From Adineta ricciae (taxonomy: Eukaryota; Rotifera; Eurotatoria; Adinetida; Adinetidae): DNA of 64,000 nucleotides. Positions 22,895 through 35,030 of the stretch are shown in pieces. The translations under genes and the position numbers were made by a program. The stretch lies in NCBI GenBank assembly GCA_905250025.1, contig CAJNOJ010000083.1, positions 62,001-126,000 on the forward strand, written 5' to 3'. Under the pieces are notes generated by a model. That model saw nothing but the letters and a program-made list of their open reading frames with translations, searched no databases and was not told where the DNA came from. Every line of letters begins with the position of its first letter. Within the stretch, counting starts at the first letter, position 1.

Positions 22895-25800
22895 TTATCG
22901 GCGATAACCTGATCCGGTTAAATCGGTGTTTAAGTTTCTGGATGGTTCAGGTTGAAATACACGTGGAAACGATCGAACTACTTGTGGTTGTTGACCGTAT
23001 GAACCATATTGTTGGTTAGTGCTCAAAACTGGAGCTTGACGTACGATTGATGGTGTCCATGATGTTCGGCTCATGGGAAGTGATTTTTGTTGTTCGTATG
23101 ATTCGTAGTTGCTAACAAGTTTTGGACGTGGTTGGAAACTGCGTGACATAGCTTGAAAGGCTTTGAATGCTGGTTGTGGTGCACTGTATTGGTTCACCGA
23201 TGATCCATAAGCAGATAAGCTGAATAGAACAAACGACATAAGAAATACGTTGAGAGAAAAGTATGTGTGATATATACCTTTGATCAGCGATTTTGACGAT
23301 TTTAGGTTGATACGTTGGTTGTGGAACAGAAATTTTATCGGCAAAGCTAGCTGTTGGACGGCCATAGGCTGGTTGTTGTGGTTGTGGTTGGCTGCCATAA
23401 GTAACTTGATATGATGGAGTTTGATCTAAGGCTGGCGCAGGTGCTGGAACAGGTGATGTTTCGATTCGATCACAGACTTTGCCTTCTTGATTCCAATATA
23501 AACCTTCGGAGCATGGGCGAACATAGAGCAAGTCACCGTTGCATTGAACGTAAGCTTGAGCGCTGAATGCAAATGGGTAGTATTGTTCTTGTTCAGATGA
23601 GGCAGCTAAGCATGGGTTTGGTACTGTGTTTCGTCCACAGCTTAAACCATATGATTGACGACCATCACAGACACAGACGAAGTCTTGAGCGTAATCTTTG
23701 GTCTTCAATGTGTGACATTCATTACCTTGACCGCATGGATCAGCAGCACAGGATGAAACTGGAACTTCACATCGTTCACCTGTCCAAGCAGCACGGCAAG
23801 TACATTTGTATGTTGATGGACTTGTTTGATGACATTGACCATCGTTCATACATGGTCGGTCACGTTCGCAGAGACTTTCTGTGTTTTTAACTTTTTCGCA
23901 TTGATCAGCAGCAGCATTGTAGAGAAGTTCGGCTGGACAATCCATAACTTCATAAGTGTCCTCATTTAAACATGCAATGTATTTGCTAGCATCTGATGGA
24001 TGCGCAACGTTGGTTTTTGGTTCTTTACCAGTGCATGGTGATGCTAAATGGTAGATTTTACGGTAAAGTGACAGCAATTGGAAAGCGTCAACTTACGTTG
24101 TTTTGGAGCAATCAAACGTGGTTCTTGTGGTTGTACTGCACCGTATGATGGAACTTGAACGGAACCGTATGATGTCTTATATTGATCTGCTTGTGGTACT
24201 CCGGGAAGTATTTGTACTTGTTCTTCAGCTGAGCCGTAACTACGTTTCTTGCGATAATAATCATTATCATCATAAGAATCGTATTTGTTATTTTTGCTGT
24301 ATTTGTTCGAACTGTACTTCTTTCCGTAGTTGTCGTTGTTGTAACTACCTTTGTTTGAATAGGATTTGAAGTTACCGTTCCTAGAAAACGAAGAGAAGTT
24401 AAATATTCTTCGTCACCTAAGCACATGTTTGACTTACTTGCTGTAATCTGACTTTTTTGGATAATAATCATCATCGTACGATCTAAAGGATGAGTAGTAG
24501 CAGTGACACAAATAAGACTCGGAAAGAAAGAAATAATAAACTTACGAATATTTCTTATCGTAACCGCCTTTACCGTATTTCTTTCCACCTTTGTCGTATT
24601 TATTACCATATGGCTTGCTACTGCAATCATGAGAAGAAAGAGTTCATGATAATATCCAAATATATCATCTTGAATACGAAGCAACTTACTACGCATTGTA
24701 GTCATCAGAATACGAGTCATCACCAAATGAAAATCCGTCGAAGAACGGATCGCCAAAGCCATCAAGGAACGGATCACCTCCGAAGCCATCGAATAATGGA
24801 TCGAAACCAAATAATGGATCAGCATAGCCACCGCCAAGGAATGGATCGAAACCAAGACCGCCAATGAATGGATCACCAAATGGACCACCGAATGGACCAC
24901 CGAGTGGGCCGCCGAGTGGACCGCCGAATGGACCACCGAATGGACCACCGAATGGACCACCGAGTGGACCGCCGAGTGGACCACCGAATGGACCAAATGG
25001 TGGAAGTAATGGGCCACCGAATGGACCACCAAATGGAGGGCCGAATGGAAACAATGGGCCAGGAACTAGTAGTAGAGCACAAAAGTATTAAGATCAATGC
25101 TATCAATGGAAACATACTTAATGTAGCACTAAGAGGAACAGGTACTGGTGGAATGAATGGACCTATTGGTGGAATGATTGGTGGTGGAAGAATTGGCGGT
25201 CTAAAATCATTTGATAATATCTTTCTGTTGAGTAGACTTAAATATGTGGTGTACTTACGGAATTACACCTGGAGCAATACCGCCGACTGGTGGAGGAACG
25301 GCACCTCCAACTGGTGCAGCAACTGGAGCAGCAGCTGGGGCCGCAGCTGGGGCTGGAGCTGGAGCTGGAGCTGCTTTAGCTGGAGCACCATATGAGTTAC
25401 CATATGAATTACCATACGAGTTGCCATAAGCTGGAGCAGCTTTAGCTGGAGCTGGAGCTGGAGCTGGAGCTGAGGCTGGGGCTGGGGCTGCAGCTGGGAC
25501 TGCAGCTGGAGCCGCAGCTGGAAGTGGAGCTGCACCCGGGACTGCACCAACTGGTGGGCTAGAATAGTAGTAAAACGTTTAATTTCAGATGTTCATCATA
25601 GATATGTTGCGCTTACATTGGTGGAGGAATACCGAGGGGTGGTGGAAGACCTGGTAATCCGACGAGGCCTGGGAAACCAACTGGGCCTGGTAGTGCAAAT
25701 GGAGCTAATGGTAAGCCTGAAATAAGAAAGATTGAACGTTTTAGAGAAGTATTCAAAACCGTCGAACTCACCTAGTGGAATGGGTGGGAATGGAAAAGGT

Positions 25801-27036
25801 CCTCCGAACATGCCTGGAAAACCACCATAACCATGTCTCTTTTTAGAACCACCATAACCTTTATCGTATTTTGATGATTTGTAACCACCACCTCCATAGC
25901 CGCCGCCACCACCATAACCGCCACCACCACCACCATAACCGCCGCCACCATAACCACGTTTCTTACGTTCAGTTGTTGAACGTTTCTTTCGTCCATAAGA
26001 ATAGTTTGATCCGCTGCTGTATGATGATGATGTTCCATAACTATTTCCACTGTTGCCATATGAGGATGTACCATAGTTGTCATAACCAGCAGGAGCAACT
26101 GTAGGCCAGTCACAGACATTTATACGTGCGTTCCAAACGAGGTTGGCTGGACATGGTTTAACGAACATACGTTCAAATGCACATTGAATGTAGCAGTTTG
26201 GATAGCCAGGTAATGGATAGTATTGTGGACCGTAAGCTGTGCAAGGGTTTTCGGTTGGTGCTGAAGAGAAACGAAAAAGAAAAGATTTATACGCATATTC
26301 ACGTTGTTTTGATCGATCTTACTTGGTCCGCATTTAGACAGATCGAGTTTTTCTGGATAGTATGTTGTGTATTCGCCTGTGGATTGAATGCCGAATGGCG
26401 GGCCATAGGTTGGTTCCGAATATGATGAGCCATAGTTGTTATTGTTTCCGTATGATGAGCTACCATAACCATTGCTATTGCCATAAGATGAACTGCCATA
26501 GCTACTGGGTTTGCTGTATGATGAACCAGCATAGCCATAACCGTTACCGTTACCGTTACCATTGTTGACTGTATCGTCACTTTGAAAATTTCTAGTAGCT
26601 ATTGGCTGTGATGGTAAATCAGCAGCTGGTGCTTGTTGTTGTGAAAAGCTTGATTGATCAACAGGTGCTTGTGCTGGCTGTTGAGCAACAGGTGCTTGTG
26701 CTGGTTGTTGAGCAACAGTTTGTCCGAAACCGGTTTGAGCTCCGAATCCTGACCATGGTGATGCCATACCTGCTTGTTGAGCTGATCCAAAGTTACCCAT
26801 GCCACCGAATGGATTCATACCAGACATGGAACCGAACGAGTTCATACCACCGAAATTTGTCATACCTGCACCTAATTGTTGACCAAATGTGTTAGTGGTT
26901 GGAAAACTGCCAAACATACCTAAAAATGGCAAATAAGCAAGAAATCACGTAAATCAAATCCTATCGAAAGTTTCTAATTACTGTTTCCTTGGGCAGTGGC
27001 ACTGGTTGCCAATAGAAGGCACAATAACAGTTTCAT
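22895..27036 (-). CDS. Secreted chitin-binding, EGF-containing, Gly/Pro/Tyr-rich matrix protein
   Basis: Large multi-exon gene; clear exons include 26982-27036 (signal peptide MKLLLCLLLATSATA), 26323-26919, 25772-26260, 25617-25716, 25259-25558, 25118-25200 and 24690-25065. In order the product has a Gly/Met/Phe- then Gln/Pro- and Ser/Tyr-rich region and a peritrophin-A (CBM14) domain (CTAYGPQYYPLPGYPNCYIQC, CPANLVWNARINVC). A possible furin site (GRKKRS) and a GYGGGG tract follow, then a collagen-like LPGPVGFPGLVGLPG stretch and an Ala/Pro tract with three YGNS repeats. Next are GGPFGGPL repeats, a Lys/Tyr/Gly segment and a second furin-like site (YRKKRS). The C-terminal part has CBM14, two EGF-like domains (CMNDGQCHQ, CTCRAAWTGERC), CBM14 and a Gln-rich tail. 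It is probably a structural component of a chitinous layer; in a rotifer, jaws (trophi), egg shell or integument are candidates. Confidence 0.85.
24864..25040 (-). repeat. 12-bp coding minisatellite (Gly-Gly-Pro-Phe/Leu)
   Basis: Tandem 12-bp units alternating between GGACCACCGAAT and GGACCGCCGAGT on the plus strand, about 14 copies with some interruptions. On the coding (minus) strand each unit encodes Gly-Gly-Pro-Phe or Gly-Gly-Pro-Leu. It lies entirely within one exon of the chitin-binding matrix protein, and copy number is likely to vary between alleles. Confidence 0.9.
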
Positions 27037-27929
27037 ATGAACCTGTAAAACAAAAGAAATCAATGATCGTGGATTTTAATTAAGAAAACGATTCGATTCA
27101 CATGCCTGTTTCATCTTGGGGTTTACTGTGAATTCGACACCGATGTCGATTTTAGAACGTATATAGAAACGACGATAGGTAACCGTCTCTCCTCTCTGTT
27201 TATCCTTCTATTAATCTGATGCGCGTTTGCGTCCGACGTTGACCGCGTTCGTGTGCAAAGTGAAGGGAAACAACGATACAACACGGCTTTTTCTACCTTC
27301 GATCAGTGACGATGATATCACTTATTTGTTCACTATCTCTCACTAGATTTTTCTTGATTTCATCAGATAGACCTCGAGTGTCTTTCTTCATTAAACATCT
27401 ATCGATGATGATATATAAGAAATCGTTATGGAAAAAGAAAGGACTATAGCACTACCTCGATGAGAGGAAAAATAAATTCTAGTTATCTACTACATCGGTG
27501 CAGAATACAGATAAATAAAGAGAAAATTCTTCTCCTTTCTTGTATTTGACTAATTCTTTTGTTAACCAATATAATCCTATCAATCGAGGTACACTCATGC
27601 AGCGTCTTTTAACATCAAATGAACAAAGAAAGTGAACCGAGCAAAAAGTACATTCTACACGTATCTAATTTGTCGAAATTAAATCTTCTTTACTGATTAT
27701 CGTCTTTTGACACTATATATTTCAAGATCTTGATTTGAAATTATATTCAATCTACGTTTATTTACAAGTGAAGCGATACTTTTTTTTGTTTCACGAAAAG
27801 AAAGACATAAAATAAACAATAACAATCTCGAATCAGTTGCTTTTGTTTTTTGTCGAATACACGGAGAACAACATAGGTGTGATATTTATATATATAAGCA
27901 AGGTTATGGAGTGAAATCAAATTCGTCAA
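27037..27929. other. intergenic
   Basis: Upstream region of the chitin-binding gene, and 3' flank of CLPX, which shares the strand. A TTGTTTTACAG acceptor ends seven bases before the matrix-protein ATG. No further gene was recognised. Confidence 0.4.
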
Positions 27930-30350
27930 TTAACCGGTTGGCATGGAAATTTTGCTGTCGTTATCTTCCGTAGTTTTGATGTCTACCGATGTCGACGGAG
28001 TCCCTTCGAGATCTTCAGTGGTGTTTGTGGGACGCGAACGAATGTATTCAGGACATTTATTCGTCTTAACGGCTTCTTCATCAACACGAACACCAACAAC
28101 ATCAGATTCAGGAATATCGAACATCGGCTCGAGTAGAATACGTTCCTATACAAATAAAAATTCGATCGAATATGGAACAAGACGAACAACTTTCAACGAA
28201 CCAGTATCGAGCGAAGACCACGAGCACCTGTTTTCCGTTGCAAAGCTCTCTTAGCTATTGCACGTAGAGCACCATCTGTGAAATCCAATTGGACCTAAAG
28301 ATAATCGAAATCAATCATTCCATTCGATATAAGACCGTCTACCTTGTCCATTTGAAACAGAGTTTGATATTGTGGCACATAAGCATTTCGAGGTTCAGTC
28401 AATATTCGGACTAACATGTCTTCATTTAAACTATGAAATGATACAATCACAGGCATTCTAAATCGAAATGAACAGTTAATGCTGATATAAAAGGGTATTT
28501 CTGGTCTGCAGATTACCTTCCAATAAATTCAGGAATCATTCCAAATTCGATCAAATCGCGAGCTTCACATTCTTGAAGATATCGATCACGTTCTAAATTC
28601 TCCTCTTCTATCTTTGCATCTTTGTCGTCATTTTGCTCATATAGATCCATTTGAGAGGCACGACGACGTGATGGCGATTCATTCGAGGTTGAACCAAAGC
28701 CAATGTATTTCTCCTTTTTGCGTCGACTAATGATCTTATCCAAGCCTGTATATGCGCCTGACGCTACAAACAAGATATTCGTTGTGTCAACCTGTATAGT
28801 CTCGCTACGCATCTTCTTCGAATTCTTTTCAGGAACGTTAACTATGGTCCCTTCAAGCATCTTTAACAAAGCCTTAACAGTAAAAAAAATTTTGAAAATG
28901 ATAGATGAAGAAGAAAAGTAAATGAATACTTGTTGTACACCTTCACCACCGACATCACGAAGTTGATGAATACCCGGTACACTACCGATTTTGTCAACTT
29001 CATCCAGAAAAACAATACCTAAAAGCAAAAATCAAAATCAGATGTAGAATCCATTCAAATTCGAGTTTATACCTTGCTGACACCGTTCGACATTATAATT
29101 AGCATCTTGTAGTAGCTTAGCAATCACTGATTCAACGTCTTCTCCGACATAACCTAGAAACTAGTCAATGAAAGAAATGCAACATCGTTTTTCTCCTCTC
29201 GTACCTGCTTGTGTTAATGTTGTACAATCGCAAATGGCAAATGGCACATCCAAACATTTCGCGATAGTCTGCGCTAAAAGTGTTTTACCCGAGCCAGTCG
29301 GACCGAGCATAAGAATATTGCTCTTCTCGAGTTTAAGATCAAATTTTTCATTATTCAAAACCGAACTTCCATGTCTTAACTCGTCATTAGTATTTGGATT
29401 GTTATTGATTGGAGAATTTGGATTTGAACTGTCTAATGGTAGTGTATAAAATGGAATTCCAGCATTGAGAACAAAACCTAAAAAAATCATTGATAAAATA
29501 ATGAACAGAGCTTGGATATTTCTCGAAAATTCACGTTGTTGTTGCTGCTGTTGCGGCTGAGTTGAAAGAAGACCGTTGAAGGAATCGGTTGGCGTTTGCT
29601 GAGACTTTGTCGTGCTTGTTTCTGGAAGATTTTTATATAAACGTTTGTAATGGTTATACACAGCTACAGACATAACTTTCTTGGCATGTTCTTGACCAAT
29701 GATATACTTATTGAGGAATTCAAAAATCTATGAAAGAAAACATGTCAATAGAAAGATTATTTATAAGTAAACAAACCTTTTTCGGTGTTGGTGGTGGTTG
29801 CCGCTTTTTAATCTTATCTTCTTTTGCTTTCTTATTTCCTTCATTTTCCGATAGAACGACAAAAAGATGACTACATTTCTCGCATTTGACAAATCTTGTT
29901 GATGCTAAAGATGAATCGCATGAATATATGAACTAAGAGCTGCGAGTAGAACGACTTACAAACAAGACTTTGAATATGTGTGCAAACATCACCACATTTC
30001 GGACAGAGAAATGTTATTTTCCCCGAACCATCATCATTGTTTCCGCCGTCTGAAAGATGGTTGCAATTAGGTCCGACATTTGTTGCTATTTCGACTTACT
30101 TTTCGAGTTTTGACCAATATCACGCGGTGTAAACGAATTATTGTTCGATCTTGTTGATACCGTAGACGATAACGAGTAAGGACGTATTTGCTCCGACCTT
30201 GGTATAAATGCACTCCGTGGTCTGGCGGAGCACGGTTTTATAAACAGGCCTAAGAAAGAAAGTCACGAGATAAATTCCGATGAAATCGATAGTGGCCATA
30301 CCGAATTCTTGACGAAGAAATCTTTTGAGTAGAAACTTTCGAGCATACAT
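27930..30350 (-). CDS. CLPX: Mitochondrial ATP-dependent unfoldase ClpX
   Basis: AAA+ unfoldase that feeds the ClpP protease in the mitochondrial matrix. The N-terminus is a basic presequence ([16 protein letters not shown]). A four-Cys zinc motif follows, split over two exons (CPKCGDVC and KCEKCSHL). Then come [19 protein letters not shown], Walker A (GPTGSGKT), the pore region preceding YVGEDVES, Walker B ([12 protein letters not shown]), sensor regions ([33 protein letters not shown]) and the C-terminal [10 protein letters not shown] box. All catalytic motifs are intact. Within 29161-29673 a 57-bp stretch (GTGAAT...TTTTTAG on the minus strand) reads open and would encode a false membrane segment. 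Splicing it out restores [11 protein letters not shown], matching the human RFTKLLQIAGI region. The last residues form an extended Thr/Asp-rich tail. Confidence 0.95.
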
Positions 30351-30625
30351 GGATTGAATTCAGATCTGATGCTTATAGATAAACTAGTTTTCGTTTAACT
30401 CGGGTATTTATTAAGATTAAGACATATGATCAAGGCAAAGGGAGTCGACGGAGTAATCTTCCATTCAAAACAACTCACTCGAAAGATGTCACTCTGCGTC
30501 GCAAGAGAGATGATTGGATAGAACATCTTCTCTAGGACAACTTGTTAAATAATAAGTGTTTTTTCGAGAAACCTCGCTTTTCGATTTCATTTCGTTTCTT
30601 GTTTGCTTTTATTTTACTAAAAACC

Positions 30626-33600
30626 ATGTCCAACAATGGGATGAACTATCCTATGTACAAGTACGTCATCGATTTCGTGCAAAACTTCCGTTTTACTGTA
30701 TGACATCTAGTACTTTCCCATATCCTCATATTGTTCAACAGCAACCTTTCTACAGACAAGATTATCCACGTCGTTATTCTCAGGTAGGAAGTTCTCTTTC
30801 ACAGGACTTATCATCGATATAGAATTCAAGCCGCCAATTGCACAATATGCTAATCAGCCAGCGTATCCTTCGACGTCGAATCAATCACAACAATACAATA
30901 ATAGTCAGTCATTCGTGTATCTGATGGTCTTCTCTATTGCTCACTTATGCGTTTAGGTTACGATCATCTCATTCAATCTGCTGCTGAAACGCTCGCTGCG
31001 TTCACTGCTCCCTCCGAACAACCAGTCATGAACAGAGCTCGATTGCTTCCACCGCAAAGAGCTATTCGTCGGGCCGGAATGAATTCAACCTACACCCCAA
31101 AGGCTCCAACTCGTACCTACTATTGTGAAACATGTCGAATAGAATGCGGTGGTCACGCGTCGTACCAAGCACATATTCAAGGTGCCAAGCATATAAAGAA
31201 AGCCGGTAATTGTCAAACTCAACCAAAAACAAGCAATGTGTTTCTTTGCGAACTATGTGATATAACTTGTACAAATGCCGATGCTTATCACGCGCATCTC
31301 GAAGGCAATAAACATCAGAAGGTAAAACAAACTGTTCGTAACCTTCGTCAACTCTTGCCCATATGTTCTTATGCACGTTTAGACTCTGAAATTACATCTG
31401 AAACTAGGCAAAACTATTCCTCAACCTACTCCTCTCTCATCTCTCGCCAGTAATGAATCTCAATCAGAAATAGTTAATGAAATCAAACAATCAAGTTATA
31501 ATAGTATGCAACTATTAGGTGTAGAATATATCGAAACACTGTACGATAATACTAACACTATCAAGTCATACCATTGTAAATTATGTAATTGTACATTTAA
31601 TGATGCAAACGCAAGAGATACACATTTAAAAGGCAAACGCCATCAATTGTCCTATAAAGTAATACAATACGAGCAAAATCCACTGGGATTTCTTGATTTT
31701 CTAGAAAAAAGTTGATCCAAATCTGAAAATCGATGTAAATAACCGAACAAAGCCATCGAGTCCAAAGCATCAATCGAATCTTACAGGACAACTCGATTAT
31801 CCACAAGAATCGAATTCGCAAAACAGTCAAACAGAACTCGACGATGACACAAAGTATCTCATGATGTTGCATGAACGAATTGTACCATCAGAACACTTAG
31901 TAAGTGGTAAATACAGAGAGAAGATCCCGACGAGATGTCTATTTTAGCTTGGTATCATCGAGCGGTTTGTCAGTAATGTCGAAACGGCGTTGCAATCTTG
32001 TTCGGAGCAACTTTCCGTTTCGTCGACGTCCACAACAGAGAATACTCCAGGAACTGTGATGTACGTTACGAACTTTACGCTTATCTTTGCTAAGAAAGTT
32101 GATTTGATTTTCTAGAAACAAAAGTCCATTGCTAGGTTTTTCTCGTATTGGTTCATTTGTGAAGAATTTATTGATAAAAACTGATCGGATCTTTCATATT
32201 GTTATCGTTTGTGTTGAGTGGCCAACGCGAAATCTTATCGACAAAGTCATTTCGATGTTATCCGTAAATCGAATGCACATAGAATCACGGATACAATCAT
32301 TTCATTTTAGGAAATATGGAAAAATGATAATGATATTCAATGTCAACGAAATGAAGACGGTATTCGAGTATATACAGATACTAGTGAAGGACAGATGTGT
32401 GTTTCACTGTCATTTACATCGTTTTCTATTTCAACAACGAATAATCCAATGTCAGATCAGGATTTGCCAAGAACAAGATATTTGATTGATATAGATGCAA
32501 TGCATTCTGTTCGATGGTTTCAAGTAAAGCTCATTTGATCCATTTTGTTCGCATTTGAATCACCGCTTTCCTTCTCAATTATCAGAAACAAATTATCGGA
32601 CGGCAGCATGCAACAGCTCTGATACGGTGTTTACTTTATAAAACAAAAATCTCATCCCGATGGCGAGCGTTGCCATCTGAAGTATGAAATTTGATTTAGT
32701 TAGAAAAATTCTACTGTATATTTGATTCAGGCCATTGAAATTGTTATTGATAACGCCCTGAGCAGGTCTATGTCACCTATCGGAGCATTTCGACGCGCTC
32801 TCGAGTATCTTGCCGGTGGCCTAGTTTTGTCAAGTAAGTTCATGATGTTCGTAACACATGCCTCTCGACTAATGTTGCAAAAGGAATAGGTAATAATAGG
32901 GTGTCATGTCAGTCTGCATCTGCTATCCTCAGTAGATTATCTCTTGAATCGCTAAAAGGTCGTTCTGTTTGTGAAGGAATTCAATCTACTTTCTGTTTGT
33001 TGCGGAAAAATCTTAATTTCTAGAGAATTCACTTGAGATAGTGGAACTTGTCATTAGATCAGTTGTTCGTGATCAAGAATGCAGTTGTTTTGTTATAATC
33101 TATCGGTGATGCACAGCGCAGCATATGCAAGTGCCGATTTTTTACCTCTTGAAAATATTCAAGTTTGACATTACAGCATGCGCGTGTTAATTATCCTTTT
33201 TAGAATAGTTCAAGAAATACCTACAGTCTGGCTAGTAAAAGCTCAAAATAAAACGATCCTCTTGAGTAAATTATTGAGAAGCACACTTTAAGAATATTGC
33301 GCACTGATTTTAAGAGACTGGCAGGAAATTGCTGAAGTTAGAGGACGTTAATTATTCTATGTATATACTCGTTGCCTTTAGATGGTCCAGGGATACGTAA
33401 ATCATGGCAGACGGATGCAATCAACGATATTTGCAGTAATCTCACGGATCAGGAGCGCAATGATATTACACATGAAGCACAAGTGAGTAATCCAGGTTTA
33501 TTCGAACAGGTGCAAAAGCAAATTTTCTTCTAGAATGGTTTGCGTCTCCTGACATTCGGTCGGTTAGATTCATGGTTTGAACATTCACACTCGGCAACGA

Positions 33601-33668
33601 CATCTCTTCAAAAACGTTCGCATGCTGATGCTGACAATCAAAGTAATCAAATCTCACATGATAAGTAG
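30626..33668 (+). CDS. ZFR: Zinc-finger RNA-binding protein (ZFR)
   Basis: Nuclear RNA-binding protein with U1-type zinc fingers and a DZF dimerisation domain. Three fingers are visible: YYCETCRIECGGHASYQAHI, FLCELCDITCTNADAYHAHL and YHCKLCNCTFNDANARDTHL, each followed by the K/R-H of the family. The DZF domain starts at LMMLHERIVPSEHL and continues with LGFSRIGSFVKNLLIKTDR, MHSVRWFQ, QHATALIRCLLYKTKISSRW, SPIGAFRRALEYLAGGLVL, LTDQERNDITHEAQNGLRLL and a short tail ending at 33668. Small 5' exons encode a Tyr/Gln/Pro-rich N-terminus much shorter than in vertebrates. One intron, 32834-33381, is about 548 bp and stands out against neighbours of about 55 bp. Exact acceptors in the first exons are by frame only. 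Confidence 0.92.
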
Positions 33669-35030
33669 AGTAAGATAGAGAAACAAAAATATTTTCCATT
33701 CGTTTAGGTCTTGCGAAGCGACAATGTACTTAATTAAAACCATGTCAGAGTGTAGTAGTCATTGTTCCAGAGTACCGAATTTTATTTATATATATATATT
33801 TGTTGTTGATCTTGAAAAAGTCAATAAAAAAGAAATACGAAAGCTTCTCTTAATATTAAATTTAAACTGAATTTCCTCATCTATAGATCAAACATTGATG
33901 AGTTCTTGTGGCACTGGGAACATTTGACTCTGTCAAAAAAAGAATATTGTGTAAGAATTTCTTTCATTCTTTTGAATATTCATCTGCATCATGCACACTT
34001 ATGCTAATGTCCTAACAATGTGAGGCTCATACCAGAGCCGAATAACGAAAGTATATTTACATGTGAAGAATGGTTTTCATTCTAGAGATCATCCCACGCA
34101 CACAAAACATTTGCTCGCGCCTATTGCTTTGCCAAATATCGTATATCTTAATCGCCTCTTCCCGAATTTCCTTTGTTCTTGTTTAAAACATACGTCTTTA
34201 AGTGAATAATTAATCAGAAAATTTATAATCAACAACGGTACATGCTAACAGGAGTGTTCTTCATCATGGATATCTAATTGAAGTTCTACTTATTCGCAGA
34301 GTATGATCTAGTCATCATTATTACGCGATAGATTACTTCCAAAACTTAATTTGCATACAGATTAGAAACTTTGACCCTTCTGTTTCGCGAGAAGATCCAA
34401 TCTATTAAGCGTCAAAGATACTTTTCCCAATGTGTTCACAGTTGTTAGGGAAAGACGTTTTCGGAAGAGAAGTATCCTTTTGACAGAAGAGTATTCAAAA
34501 ATGCATCGCTAATGAGAATGCTCTCCATTACTAAGCAATGATTATTCGTCGCACGTATCAACGTTAAGAGTAGTGTACCTAGCAAACCAAATTGAGTGTT
34601 GTTCTACGAGCTGAACTGTAAAAATACGATCAAGGTAGACCGAGTGGAAACGTCTCTGTGAGTTTTGTTTTGACAAAAATAACCATTCGGTAGTTTTCCT
34701 ATTTGAAGTGTCGTTTAAATTACAAGTCTTTCTTGCAAACTTCTTTGCTCTTCAATAATACTTGGGCTGCATCATGTCTTCGACCTTTGTAGATCGTTCT
34801 CGTGTATGGCGCAATATATAAATGAAAACATGGTGCTTGAGAAATGAAACTATCTGCTAAATAATGTTAAGAATGGCACCATCGTTAACATTGAAAATAG
34901 AAACATGTCTGCAATTAACCTAGATCAATTTATAAAAGAAACTTCAAACTTAACATTTAATTCTGTACGCATAGAACAAACCAGTTTAGATAAGCAAAAC
35001 AACAACGACAACAATTGCGAAGATCCGTTT
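33669..35030. other. convergent intergenic region
   Basis: 3' flanks of ZFR (+) and the GPCR gene (-). A TATATA run and an AATAAA lie near 33790-33830, fitting 3' end formation of ZFR. The remaining 1.1 kb shows no recognisable gene or repeat. Confidence 0.4.

Noticed and set aside
24868-25395. Long plus-strand and alternate-frame open frames over the GGPF repeats
   Set aside because: They are by-products of the 12-bp repeat, which is open in several frames. Only the minus-strand frame fits the spliced secreted protein.
29467-29523. Apparent transmembrane segment ([16 protein letters not shown]) in CLPX
   Set aside because: It lies within a GT-AG stretch of 57 bp that fits an intron, and removing it restores the family sequence.
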